Below are positions 46,345-54,569 of a DNA stretch of 54,569 nt, piece by piece. The notes under the pieces were generated by a model. It was given only the letters and a program-made list of their open reading frames with translations, searched no databases and had not been told where the DNA came from. The stretch lies in NCBI GenBank assembly GCA_023228995.1, contig JALOAD010000023.1:1-54569 (forward strand), read 5' to 3'. The stretch comes from Candidatus Muiribacterium halophilum (GTDB lineage: Bacteria > Muiribacteriota > Muiribacteriia > Muiribacteriales > Muiribacteriaceae). The position numbers and the translations under genes were made by a program. Each line of letters opens with the position of its first letter. Within the stretch, counting starts at the first letter, position 1.

Positions 46345-46370
46345 TTTAATTTAATTATTAAAAATATAAA

Positions 46371-47252
46371 TTATAAATTCATTAACAATTCTGGAGCATA
46401 TATTGCATCTGTAACTGCTGGGAATTCTTTGTATAAGAAGCATGTTCCAGCATATTCCCATTTAAATTCCATAGCATTACCTAACCATGTCCAAAAAGAA
46501 TCTTTAGCTTTAAAAAGTTCAAATGTCACTTTTTTCTTTTCATACATAAGCATTGCTTTTGTTTCAACTTTTGTTTTAACTTCAAATTCCACCTGAGCAA
46601 ACTCTTTAAGCTGACCATTTACATTAAACATAGCTTTACCGGTAATTTTAAAACCCTGTAAATTACCACCAGCTCCACCTTCCTGCGAAATCTGAGTTGC
46701 CATACTCATTTCTACATAATATTTATACTTTTTGTTTTCTTCAAGTGTTCTTTTTTCTTCTTTCCAGAAATTCTGAACATGAACAGATTTTAATTCTCTA
46801 CCTAATCTATAAAGATAATTAGGATCAGTATAACCATAACCTGGTATATAAATAACTTCTGATCTTTCACTGTTATCAACAAGTTTCAGTTCTGAAAGAG
46901 GAATTATTATTTCTTGTTCAATAACAGATCTTGTATAAGGATCAATCCATTCAAGTTCTGCAAAAAAATTATTTAACTCTATCTGATTACTTTTAAAATA
47001 CAAATCAAAAACATAAGCTCTTAATTCTTCAACTGAATCTTTAAGTTCAGCATATTTGTCTGCATTGACATCTTCATTAGATATATCAGAAGCAATCTCA
47101 AGATTTTTAAACATAATATCTGATAATACAACCTGAACATCCATATTATTGGTATAAACACCATTATCTAAATTTTTTTCAGCATAAGATGTCATACTTA
47201 GAATCAGCATTGCAATTATCATTACTGGGATTAACTTAAATTTGTTTTTCAT
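46371..47252 (-). CDS. Secreted protein, paralogue 2 of a tandem pair, unknown
   Basis: About 293 residues with a signal peptide (MKNKFKLIPVMIIAMLILSMTSYA). The helical N-terminal half is followed by IPGYGYTDPNYLYRLGRELKS and FWKEEKRTLEENKKYKYYV. Then come FKITGKAMFNVNGQLKEFAQVEFE, METKAMLMYEKKKVTFEL-like strands and GTCFLYKEFP near the end. All of these have counterparts in the neighbouring gene. The mature protein has no other motif I recognise. GGGAGGAAG precedes ATG 47252; the in-frame Met 15 bases earlier overlaps it. A terminator follows. Confidence 0.8.
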   Translation of the reverse strand: MKNKFKLIPVMIIAMLILSMTSYAEKNLDNGVYTNNMDVQVVLSDIMFKNLEIASDISNEDVNADKYAELKDSVEELRAYVFDLYFKSNQIELNNFFAELEWIDPYTRSVIEQEIIIPLSELKLVDNSERSEVIYIPGYGYTDPNYLYRLGRELKSVHVQNFWKEEKRTLEENKKYKYYVEMSMATQISQEGGAGGNLQGFKITGKAMFNVNGQLKEFAQVEFEVKTKVETKAMLMYEKKKVTFELFKAKDSFWTWLGNAMEFKWEYAGTCFLYKEFPAVTDAIYAPELLMNL

Positions 47253-47272
47253 ACAACTTCCTCCCATTTTAA

Positions 47273-48073
47273 TTAAAATACTTGTCCAGGTTCAAGAATT
47301 ATTTCAGTATTTGATGGAAATTCTTTATAAAGATAGCATGTACCATCTTTTACCCAATTTGAAGTATCTTTTTTAGTTTTATAAACTTCAAACCAAACCT
47401 GTCTTTTTTCGTATAAAAGAAGTGTTTCAGTTTCAACAGTTTCTTTAGTAATCATTTCAACTTCTGAGAATTTTTCAAGTTTTCCATTAACTTTAAAATG
47501 AGCTTCTCCAGTTATTTTAAAAGCTGCAACATTAGCACTAGCGCCAATATTTGCTCCTATTTCGCCAGAAATTTCCATTTTTACATAAAATTTATAAGTT
47601 TTACCATTTTCAATTCTTCTTTTTTCTTTTTTCCAATACGACTGTGAAAATTCAGATTTAACTTCTTTACCAAGTTTATATGAATAATCAGAATCAGTAT
47701 AACCATAACCTGGAAGATACTGTTCTCCACCTCTAATTGCTTCATACTCTTTAAGTACAGATATTATCTGACTATAAACAAAGTTTTTTGAATCAACATC
47801 AAGTTTTTCAAATTCCTTTACTAAAATTTTAATGCTATCAATATCATTATTTCTGTAAAATTCAATCATTTCATCAAGAAATTTTTCCACTTCTTTACTA
47901 AGCAACATATATTTTTCAATATATGAACTATCTTCTGCAATAAGATTATTAACTTCCCACTTTTGAGCAATTATTTTATGAAGTTCCATTTGAATATCAT
48001 AACCTTCAGCTTTTACTGTCACACTAAATACCATAAGGAACATTAACATTCCAATAAGTAGTTTTCTACTCAT
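47273..48073 (-). CDS. Secreted protein, paralogue 1 of a tandem pair, unknown
   Basis: About 266 residues with a signal peptide (MSRKLLIGMLMFLMVFSVTVKAEG). It shares with the next gene LPGYGYTDSDYSYKLGKEVKS, YWKKEKRRIENGKTYKFYV, FKITGEAHFKVNGKLEKFSEVE, ETLLLYEKRQVWFEV and GTCYLYKEFP. The N-terminal third has diverged. The paralogues are separated by about 20 bases and share one terminator, so they probably arose by tandem duplication. The ribosome binding site GGGGGAG favours ATG 48073 over the Met at 48103. Function unknown. Confidence 0.8.
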   Translation of the reverse strand: MSRKLLIGMLMFLMVFSVTVKAEGYDIQMELHKIIAQKWEVNNLIAEDSSYIEKYMLLSKEVEKFLDEMIEFYRNNDIDSIKILVKEFEKLDVDSKNFVYSQIISVLKEYEAIRGGEQYLPGYGYTDSDYSYKLGKEVKSEFSQSYWKKEKRRIENGKTYKFYVKMEISGEIGANIGASANVAAFKITGEAHFKVNGKLEKFSEVEMITKETVETETLLLYEKRQVWFEVYKTKKDTSNWVKDGTCYLYKEFPSNTEIILEPGQVF

Positions 48074-48159
48074 ATACTCCCCCATTTTAAATTTGATTAC
48101 CATTATTATAAATGGTATTTTAGAGAATGTGAAGTACTTTTTATTTTTAGGAGATTAAT

Positions 48160-49314
48160 ATGTTAAATAAAAACATAATTAAACTTGGAATATACATAAC
48201 AATCATGTTATTATTATTTTTTATTTCTCAATCAAAATCAAACTCTAAAGCTATATTGAAAGATTTCTCAACAGAAAAAAACTTTTTATGTAAATACTTT
48301 GAAATTGATAATATAAATATAAAAACAACTGAAAATAAAAATTTATATATTTATTATTCTAAAGAAAATAAAATTACCGGTCACTTCTTAACCACAAAAT
48401 TTTTACAAAATAAAAAAAATGGATATGGCGGAAATTTGGATTTTTTATTTATATTAGATAATAATATGAATATTATAAAATTTTTTTTATATACAAACAA
48501 GGAAACTCCTGCTTTTATCAATATGCTTAAAATAAAAAAATTTTTTAATAACTGGGATAATTTATCCTTAACAAAAGCACATGAAAAAAAAGTAGATACA
48601 ATAACCGGAGCAACTATTTCAACAAATTCAATAATACAAAACTCTCAAAAATTATTTTTAGAATTAAATCAAATCGAAATCAAACCTATAAAATCGACCA
48701 TAGATTATAAAGAAACAACTTTTATATTTTTATTTTTAATACTGTTTTTTATGTCTTTTTTGGAATTTTATAAAAGTTCAAAAAAAAGAAGAAATTTTTT
48801 AATGTTTTTTTCAATTATATTTGCAGGATTTATTATCAAAAAAATGCTTTCAATTTCTTTTATATTTAATCGAATATCTCAAGATTATTTTTTATGGGAA
48901 TTTAATTCTGATAATATATTAAATTTAATATTATTTATAGTTTTCATAATTTCATTATATATAAGTACATTTAAAAAAAGAAATTATTATTGCTATTATT
49001 TTTGTCCTTATGGTTTTTTACAAGAACTTTTTTCAAAAATTAAAATCAAAAAACTTACAATACCCCATATTTTCAATAATATTTTCAAAATTGTAAGACC
49101 AATATTTTTAATTTTTTTGATTGCTTTATTGTTTTTTGATTATTCACAATATACAGACTTGTTTGAAGTGTTTTCAGCATTTAGCTTTATAAATACAGCA
49201 AATTCAGCGAAAATCTTATTTATATTATTTCTATTAATTTCAATTATAATACCAAGATTTTATTGTAGATATTTATGCCCTACAGGATACATTTTTGAGT
49301 TTTTAAAAAAATAA
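48160..49314 (+). CDS. NosR/RnfG-like membrane protein with FMN-binding domain and polyferredoxin-like CxxxCP motifs
   Basis: 384 residues. A signal anchor is followed by an extracytoplasmic FMN-binding domain ending in DTITGATISTNSI, the site where FMN is linked to Thr in RnfG, NqrC and NosR. Four to five transmembrane helices follow. The motifs YCYYFCPYGFLQELFSKI and FYCRYLCPTGYIFEFL carry the two CxxxCP sequences of the NosR/NapH family. It should move electrons across or along the membrane. It stands alone on the plus strand, and its last 35 bases overlap the end of the convergent YigZ gene. Confidence 0.87.
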   Translation: MLNKNIIKLGIYITIMLLLFFISQSKSNSKAILKDFSTEKNFLCKYFEIDNINIKTTENKNLYIYYSKENKITGHFLTTKFLQNKKNGYGGNLDFLFILDNNMNIIKFFLYTNKETPAFINMLKIKKFFNNWDNLSLTKAHEKKVDTITGATISTNSIIQNSQKLFLELNQIEIKPIKSTIDYKETTFIFLFLILFFMSFLEFYKSSKKRRNFLMFFSIIFAGFIIKKMLSISFIFNRISQDYFLWEFNSDNILNLILFIVFIISLYISTFKKRNYYCYYFCPYGFLQELFSKIKIKKLTIPHIFNNIFKIVRPIFLIFLIALLFFDYSQYTDLFEVFSAFSFINTANSAKILFILFLLISIIIPRFYCRYLCPTGYIFEFLKK

Positions 49315-49906
49315 TATTGTCATTTGATATTTCAATTAAAGCTTTTTTTATATTTTCACTTTTTATTAAATCAATATTAAACTTAATTTCAACTTTATCA
49401 GTAAATATTTCTTCAATTATATCAGCATTAAAATTTTCAAGAGTTTTTTTAATACTATCATAAAAGCTATAATCACAATAAACAGTATATTTTTCAATAT
49501 CTTTAATTTCTCTTAATACTAGTTTTTCAAAACAACCTTTAGCACTATCAGTATAAGCTCTAACAAGTCCACCAGTACCAAGTTTAATACCACCAAAATA
49601 TCTTACAACAGTTATAATAACATTGGAAACATTACTCTTTTGAATAATATTTAACACAGGTTTTCCAGCAGTATGAGAAGGTTCTCCGTCGTCGCTCATG
49701 CCACATGTCTCACTATTAGGCTTTCCTATTCTAAATCCGTGGACAACATGAGTATATCCTTTATGAGCTTGTTTTTCTTGTTTGATAATATCTCTGACTA
49801 TCAATGTATTGTCAACAAATTGAGCTTTTGCAATAAAAATTGATTTTTTAACATTTAATTCAAATATTGAAATATTTACCGGAATAAAATATGACTCTAT
49901 GGACAT
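49280..49906 (-). CDS. YigZ/IMPACT family protein
   Basis: 208 residues. KSIFIAKA, HVVHGFRIG, MSDDGEPSHTAGKPVL and VVRYFGGIKLGTGGLVRAYTD are the family signature. A C-terminal ferredoxin-like domain (about 135-208) completes the normal length. The family is linked to translation control or proline peptidase regulation, with no fixed bacterial function. It begins one base before the stop of the oligopeptide-binding gene, so the two are co-transcribed. Its 3' end overlaps the NosR-like gene on the other strand by 35 bases. Confidence 0.9.
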   Translation of the reverse strand: MSIESYFIPVNISIFELNVKKSIFIAKAQFVDNTLIVRDIIKQEKQAHKGYTHVVHGFRIGKPNSETCGMSDDGEPSHTAGKPVLNIIQKSNVSNVIITVVRYFGGIKLGTGGLVRAYTDSAKGCFEKLVLREIKDIEKYTVYCDYSFYDSIKKTLENFNADIIEEIFTDKVEIKFNIDLIKSENIKKALIEISNDNIIFLKTQKCIL

Positions 49907-51748
49907 TTATTTATATTTAACCTCATCTTCTGGAACATACCATTCTCTAATACTGTTAAAAGTTCCATACGATGTGGGAAAAACACCTTTTATTCGTTTA
50001 TGTATTATCGCAATAATATCATCAGCAAACATAAATGTACAAGGTTGTTCTCTATACAATATTTTATGAATTTCTCTAGTAATCTCACCTAATTTATCTC
50101 TATTCATCTCATATCTTGAATTTTCAAGAAGTAAATCAACTGTTTCATTTGAATATCTCATAACATTAGCATGAATTCCACTTTTTTCTGGCCACATTGC
50201 AGAATGAAAATTCGAATACATAGAAGGATAAGCATTATAAATCCAACCAGCAAAAAAAGCTTCAACTCCGTTATTTTTAATTCTATCTTTAGAATCATGA
50301 AAATTATCATTAAATATTTCACATCTTATACCATTATTTTCCCAATAACTTTTAATCATATTAACAACAAGGACAAATTCTTCTACAGCTGAATTAGTAG
50401 TAATTCTAATTAATAACTCTTTACCATCTTTTTCAAAAAAACCTTTTTTATTTTTTATATATCCTTCTTCTAAAAGTAACTGTCGAGAATGCTCAGGCAA
50501 ATATTCAAGAGGAGCAATAGTTTCATCATAATAACTACTTTTCCAAACAAAAGGACCAGTTATCCTTTTAGCATTTCCATAATAAATATTTTCAATTATC
50601 TCATTAACATTAATACTATATGACAAAGCTTTTCTCACATTAATATTATCAAGAGGTTTTATTGAATTATTATAGCCAACATAAAGACCTGTAGTTACCC
50701 AAGGCATTTTATGAACAACAAATCTTTCATTCAAACCACCAATATCTTTATAATTCTTATACTGATCAAAAGTAAATTCCATATAATCCAACTCTTCATT
50801 CATAAGTTTTACAAATTGCTGGGATTTATCAGGAATTACTTTAAATACAACTCTTGAAAAATATGGCTTTTTATAATAATAATCCTCATTTCTTTTAAGA
50901 ATTATATATTCATCCTGTTTCCAATCCTGAAATACAAATGGACCAGTACCAACAGGTCGTAAACCAAATGCTTTGTCAGATATAGATTTATCTTTTAAAA
51001 TATGAAAAGGATAAATATTATATTCAAGCAAAGATATCATATCCATTCCAGGTCTATAAAGGTCGATTGTCAAACCATATCTTCCATCGGTATCAACGCT
51101 TTTAACATTATAAATCTGACTGTTTTTTCTAACACCAGTCCCTATATATTGAGAAAAAGTAAATTTAGCATCATGTGAAGTAAAAGCTTTACCATCATGC
51201 CATAAAACATTTTCTTTAATTTTAATTTTAATTTTATGAGGATAATTAACAAGATCAATATGTTCATATAAATCAAACCATTTTTGTTTTTCATCTTCAG
51301 ATATTTCTGAATTATACTGCACATAAGCAAAGATATGATTATCTCCCGCCCAATGCTCTAATTTTTCAATTTGTTTTACATTTGCAAAAGATGATTTATT
51401 TTCATTATATTTCTTTTGAAAATCATTATAATAATCTGTTCCATCATTTTCAAAACTCAAATACAAACCCTTTCTATCGATTATTATCTCATGAGAATCT
51501 CCAAGAACTGGCTCGATTTCTCCATCATTTCTCATATTAAACAAAGGTTCAATAATAAGTCTGCTTATATTCCTTGAACCATAATGAAAATCTGTATGAG
51601 GAGTTAATCCAGAAGGATTTACATTTATTGCACGAACAAAAAAATCACCATAATTCTTTTGCTCTGTTTTTTTTGTATCAGCCTTTTCACAACCTAAGAA
51701 TATAAAACATAAAAAAATTGCACTGATTAATAGATATATTCTTCTCAT
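49907..51748 (-). CDS. Oligopeptide/dipeptide ABC transporter substrate-binding lipoprotein
   Basis: 613 residues. Signal peptide with lipobox FLGC (about residue 19). The body follows the SBP_bac_5 family: LIIEPLFNM, LWHDGKAFTSHDAKFTFSQ, GTGPFVFQDWKQDEYIILKRNEDYY, INVRKALSYSINVNEII and, near the end, EQPCTFMFADD. It would deliver peptides or similar ligands to an ABC permease, but none is encoded nearby. It precedes the YigZ gene directly. Its length is somewhat above the family average because of an insert at about 95-150. Confidence 0.92.
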   Translation of the reverse strand: MRRIYLLISAIFLCFIFLGCEKADTKKTEQKNYGDFFVRAINVNPSGLTPHTDFHYGSRNISRLIIEPLFNMRNDGEIEPVLGDSHEIIIDRKGLYLSFENDGTDYYNDFQKKYNENKSSFANVKQIEKLEHWAGDNHIFAYVQYNSEISEDEKQKWFDLYEHIDLVNYPHKIKIKIKENVLWHDGKAFTSHDAKFTFSQYIGTGVRKNSQIYNVKSVDTDGRYGLTIDLYRPGMDMISLLEYNIYPFHILKDKSISDKAFGLRPVGTGPFVFQDWKQDEYIILKRNEDYYYKKPYFSRVVFKVIPDKSQQFVKLMNEELDYMEFTFDQYKNYKDIGGLNERFVVHKMPWVTTGLYVGYNNSIKPLDNINVRKALSYSINVNEIIENIYYGNAKRITGPFVWKSSYYDETIAPLEYLPEHSRQLLLEEGYIKNKKGFFEKDGKELLIRITTNSAVEEFVLVVNMIKSYWENNGIRCEIFNDNFHDSKDRIKNNGVEAFFAGWIYNAYPSMYSNFHSAMWPEKSGIHANVMRYSNETVDLLLENSRYEMNRDKLGEITREIHKILYREQPCTFMFADDIIAIIHKRIKGVFPTSYGTFNSIREWYVPEDEVKYK

Positions 51749-51821
51749 AATAGAATTTTACCATTGTATAGATTTTTTTTCAATTTTTCATTTTTTATAT
51801 TTTTTAACAGCCTCGAACATT

Positions 51822-51851
51822 TTGACAATCCCAATTACTTTTAATTATGTT
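51822..51851 (+). promoter_or_regulatory. Candidate msrA promoter
   Basis: TTGACA (51822-51827), an 18-base spacer and TATGTT (51846-51851) lie about 42 bases before the msrA ATG. Confidence 0.45.
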
Positions 51852-51893
51852 AATATGATAAGTAATTTATGAGAGATTTTTAATGGAGGATTT

Positions 51894-52364
51894 ATGAAAA
51901 ATATTTTTTTAGCAGCCGGCTGTTTTTGGGGGGTTGAACATAAATTTTCAAACCTTAAAGGAGTAATTGATACACAAGTAGGTTATATGGGTGGTTCTCT
52001 TGAAAATCCTAAATATGATGATGTATGCACAGATACAACAAATCATGCAGAAATTGTAAAAATTAAATATAATGAAAATATAATTTCAACTGAAAAAATT
52101 TTAAATTATTTTTTTGATATACATAATCCAACCCAAAAAAACAGACAAGGACCTAATATTGGAACTCAATACAGAAGTATAATATTTTACACAGAAGAAG
52201 AACAAAAAATTATCGCTCAAGAAATAATTGCAAAACTTGACAGCTCAGGAAAATACAAAAACTACATAGAAACCGAAGTAATTAAACAACAAACTTTTTG
52301 GAAAGCAGAAGAATATCATCAAAAATACCTTCAAAAAAAAGGAGCTAATTCCTGTAATATTTAA
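51894..52364 (+). CDS. msrA: Peptide methionine sulfoxide reductase MsrA
   Basis: 156 residues. AAGCFWGVEHKF holds the catalytic Cys at about residue 10. VGYMGG, NHAEIVKIKYN, FFDIHNPTQKNRQG and GTQYRSIIF complete the signature. A C-terminal Cys at about 154 (NSCNI) could act as the resolving residue. It reduces methionine-S-sulfoxide. GGAGG lies at good distance from the ATG. It stands alone between convergent and divergent neighbours. Confidence 0.95.
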   Translation: MKNIFLAAGCFWGVEHKFSNLKGVIDTQVGYMGGSLENPKYDDVCTDTTNHAEIVKIKYNENIISTEKILNYFFDIHNPTQKNRQGPNIGTQYRSIIFYTEEEQKIIAQEIIAKLDSSGKYKNYIETEVIKQQTFWKAEEYHQKYLQKKGANSCNI

Positions 52365-52373
52365 TAACAATAA

Positions 52374-53126
52374 TCAATGCAAACCATATTTTTTTAAAAT
52401 ATCTTCCATAATATCAGATGATTTCAAATCATCAAGAATTTTATCAATTTCTTCAACACTAATTGAAGAATTATCTTTTACAATTATAGTATGATTGTAT
52501 TCTTGATCAAACTTTTCAGAAACAAGGATTCTAAGACTAATTTCAGGGTTATCATGAAGATATTTTAAAATAAATGATTTTGTAACAATCGCAATATCAG
52601 CCTTTTTATTAACAACCGATAGAATATTATCAGAATGACTTTTGGTCATACGAGCATTATAATTTGATTTAAGGTAATTTTCATCAGTAATAAAATCAGC
52701 AAACTGATAATGATAACCCGAAACACCTAATAATAATTTACCGTCAAGATTATTAAAATAAATCTGATTTTTTCCATCTTCAGCATTAGTAATATAAACC
52801 TCACCACCCTTTAAAAAAACTTTTGAAGCTTGTACAGCATAATCTGACCATTCCCAAAGAATATTTTCAAAAAAAATAATATCATATTTGCCTAAAAACA
52901 TATCTTTATACCGGTTTTTAGAACTTGTTAAAACAAATTCAAATTGATATTTTTTTTGAATATTATTCATACCATCAATAATATCACAGGTTAAACCTAC
53001 AACCTCACCTGTTTTGCTCATCTCAATAAAAGGAGGAAATATATATCCACCAACTTTAACAATAATGCTTGAATGACTAATAATAGAAAAAGAAATAATC
53101 ATAAAAATCAGTATGTTTTTTTTCAT
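52374..53126 (-). CDS. Secreted substrate-binding protein, amino-acid type (SBP_bac_3)
   Basis: 250 residues with a signal peptide (MKKNILIFMIISFSIISHSS). IIVKVGGYIFPPFIEM, GEVVGLTCDIIDGMN, FLGKYDIIFFENILW and VVNKKADIAIVTKSFILKYLHDN follow the family-3 periplasmic-binding fold. No permease or ATPase is nearby, and the usual Arg and Asp ligand residues are not clear. A sensing or orphan binding role is possible. It is monocistronic, converging on msrA. Confidence 0.8.
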   Translation of the reverse strand: MKKNILIFMIISFSIISHSSIIVKVGGYIFPPFIEMSKTGEVVGLTCDIIDGMNNIQKKYQFEFVLTSSKNRYKDMFLGKYDIIFFENILWEWSDYAVQASKVFLKGGEVYITNAEDGKNQIYFNNLDGKLLLGVSGYHYQFADFITDENYLKSNYNARMTKSHSDNILSVVNKKADIAIVTKSFILKYLHDNPEISLRILVSEKFDQEYNHTIIVKDNSSISVEEIDKILDDLKSSDIMEDILKKYGLH

Positions 53127-53242
53127 TTAAAACCTCAAAAATACATTTTTTTAATTTAATTGGACAGTAATTATAATTTATATTATTATACTATTATATT
53201 AAATAAATTACCCTATATAATTAAAAAATTCAAGGTATAATT

Positions 53243-54046
53243 ATGGAAAATTCTAATGTATTATTTGCTTTTTTACTTACATTATTTGCCGGACTTGCAA
53301 CAGGCATCGGTTCTTTAATATCTTTTTTTACATCAAGAACAAATACAAAAGTTTTATCAACATCGCTTGGGTTTTCTGCAGGAGTAATGATATATGTATC
53401 ATTTATTGAAATATTTCCCAAAGCACTATATAGTCTATCACTAGTATATGGAGAACAAAAAGGTTATATTATAACAACAATATCATTTTTTGGAGGAATG
53501 CTAATTTCAGCCTTAATAGATAAATTAGTACCAGAATTTGAAAACCCACATGAAATTAGACTCATAGAAGAAAAAAACAATGCAACAGATTACAGCAAAC
53601 TCCATAGAATGGGTATATTTACAGCAATAGCAATAGCTGTTCATAATTTCCCAGAAGGACTTGCAACATTTATAGCAGCTTTAAAAGATCCATCTTTAGG
53701 AATTGCAACCGCAGTAGCAATAGCAATTCACAACATACCAGAAGGAATGTCTGTATCAGTACCGATATTTTTTGCAACAGGAAGCAGGAAAAAAGCATTT
53801 TTTTACTCATTTCTTTCAGGATTAGCCGAGCCATTAGGTGCTTTATTTGGATATTTCTTCTTTTTAAGATATTTCACAGACTCAACATTTGGAATAATAT
53901 TCGCAGGAGTTGGCGGAATAATGGTATTTATATCACTTGATGAACTATTACCATCAGCTGAAAAATTTGGAGAACATCATCTAGCAATATACGGATTACT
54001 TGCCGGAATGGCAGTAATGGCAGCATCATTAATATTATTTTCATAG
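53243..54046 (+). CDS. zupT: ZIP-family metal transporter
   Basis: 267 residues with eight hydrophobic segments. The metal-path motifs HNFPEGLATF in helix 4 and HNIPEGMSVSVP in helix 5 match ZupT. A loop of about 35 residues between helices 3 and 4 contains one His pair region (NPHEIRL). It would take up Zn2+, Fe2+ or other divalent metals. AAGG precedes the ATG. It is monocistronic and divergent from the binding-protein gene. Confidence 0.92.
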   Translation: MENSNVLFAFLLTLFAGLATGIGSLISFFTSRTNTKVLSTSLGFSAGVMIYVSFIEIFPKALYSLSLVYGEQKGYIITTISFFGGMLISALIDKLVPEFENPHEIRLIEEKNNATDYSKLHRMGIFTAIAIAVHNFPEGLATFIAALKDPSLGIATAVAIAIHNIPEGMSVSVPIFFATGSRKKAFFYSFLSGLAEPLGALFGYFFFLRYFTDSTFGIIFAGVGGIMVFISLDELLPSAEKFGEHHLAIYGLLAGMAVMAASLILFS

Positions 54047-54084
54047 TAAAAAATCGAGAGTAAAATTGGGGTCAAACCTGTGCA

Positions 54085-54100
54085 GGCTGTTGAAAAAGTC
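54085..54100 (+). mobile_element. Probable left inverted repeat of an IS1182-family insertion sequence
   Basis: ggctgttgaaaaagtc lies about 380 bases upstream of a partial IS1182-type transposase. Its first 13 bases recur at 41728. The other end lies outside the window, so the boundary cannot be confirmed. Confidence 0.45.
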
Positions 54101-54202
54101 TACTAAATAGAAAAAAACAATAATATTCAAATTTCGATAAAAAATAGAAATTATTACCAATGTTCAAAAAATCACATCCATATAATTTTTTTCACAAATA
54201 TA

Positions 54203-54217
54203 ATGTTCACTGAACAT
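54203..54217. repeat. ATGTTCACTGAACAT palindrome, single copy
   Basis: The same seven-base inverted-repeat core as at 11301 and 41603-41686, here in the region between the presumed IS end and the transposase gene. Some flanking sequence (ggatgt, aaaaaaattata) also resembles the surroundings of the copy at 11301. Confidence 0.7.
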
Positions 54218-54466
54218 TAATATACTCCTAGTTTGAAGTACATCCATATACTTCATGCTCCACAACACTCGTCGTAGTTGGTTCAAATTTATTTTTTTAT
54301 CTTCTTTGAATAAAAACAAAAACAATTTTAACTCATTTTTATTCTATAAAATTTCAAATTGTATAAGAATTTCAGAAAGATGTGAAACTATGAAAAAGAT
54401 TTGATTTATCTATGTTATGTTGGATTTTTATGTTATAATATATATATAAAATCTTGAGGTGTTATC

Positions 54467-54569
54467 ATGAAAAAAAATGAAACTTCCAAAGCTAAATTCT
54501 ATTATCTTCTTGATATAGAAAATTATGTTCCTAAAAATCATATTCTTAGACTTATAGATAAATATATAG
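54467..54569 (+). CDS. IS1182-family transposase, N-terminal part
   Basis: Only 34 codons are inside the window. LLDIENYVPKNHILRLIDKYI matches the N-terminal motif of IS1182-family DDE transposases (L-x-x-x-V-P-x-x-H-x-L-R-x-I-D). GAGG lies eight bases before the ATG. Whether the gene is intact cannot be seen. Confidence 0.8.
   Translation, partial: MKKNETSKAKFYYLLDIENYVPKNHILRLIDKYI

Larger units (their letters stand above)
54047..54466. other. Intergenic region containing the left end of an IS1182-family element
   Basis: No gene is visible in these 420 bases. A likely IS end (ggctgttgaaaaagtc) lies at 54085-54100 and a palindrome at 54203-54217. The rest is AT-rich with no other clear signal. 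The transposase gene begins at 54467. Confidence 0.6.

Overview
The window is a very AT-rich stretch of a bacterial chromosome with short intergenic gaps and many genes that overlap by ATGA or by a few bases. The organism looks like a motile, double-membraned, probably anaerobic bacterium. It has an RND pump with a lipoprotein adaptor and several lipobox lipoproteins. It has a stator/switch operon in the order flbD-motA-motB-fliL-fliM-fliY, which is typical of spirochaetes and also seen in some Firmicutes and deep-branching phyla. It also has oxygen-sensitive-type enzymes: a 2-hydroxyacyl-CoA dehydratase-like Fe-S protein with its activase, an L-cysteine desulfidase-like protein, and PyrK. A low-GC spirochaete or a related low-GC diderm candidate phylum fits; the sequence alone does not settle it.

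Layout. 1-214: the 5' end of a secreted protein whose only good start is ATT. 534-5233: RND efflux operon (regulator, adaptor, pump). 5475-9520: a large hybrid sensor kinase followed by a zinc-ribbon membrane protein. 9725-11047: a MATE exporter that appears to be read from a leaderless transcript. 11048-11683: a repeat-rich gap with part of a dispersed repeat, a 27-bp tandem array and a palindrome. 11684-16585: motility operon, with a UshA-like nucleotidase (16605-17921) and a nitroreductase upstream. 18807-23617: prmA, a small membrane protein, a TPR protein, pyrC and pyrK, closely packed. 23674-25221: rny with a clear terminator. 25341-26810: a PLP enzyme. 26960-29550: a nuclease-like secreted protein, a metallo-beta-lactamase-fold hydrolase and a GAF/HD-GYP protein. 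A hairpin-rich gap separates this from PBP1A (29770-31911). 32019-37695: queC, dodecin, a large lipoprotein, a BaiN/YhiN flavoprotein and a tail-anchored protein.

37848-40251 is a three-gene overlapping unit: a DUF366 protein, a dehydratase-D-like Fe-S protein and a BadF/HgdC-type activase. The activase carries an apparent in-frame palindromic insertion. 40332-41600 is a lipoprotein with four carboxypeptidase-regulatory-like repeats, followed by a 4 x 23-bp palindrome array. 41853-46252 is a five-gene operon (cysteine desulfidase-like, HAD, M19 dipeptidase, unknown, six-helix membrane protein) that looks like peptide/cysteine catabolism. 46371-48073 holds two tandem secreted paralogues of unknown function. 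48160-54046 holds a NosR-like FMN/Fe-S membrane protein, a YigZ protein, an oligopeptide-binding lipoprotein, msrA, an amino-acid-type binding protein and a ZIP transporter. The right edge enters an IS1182-family element.

The best candidates for something undescribed are the DUF366/Fe-S/activase unit with its inserted element, the dispersed palindromes, the duplicated EIDxLL motif in FliY, and the tandem secreted paralogues.
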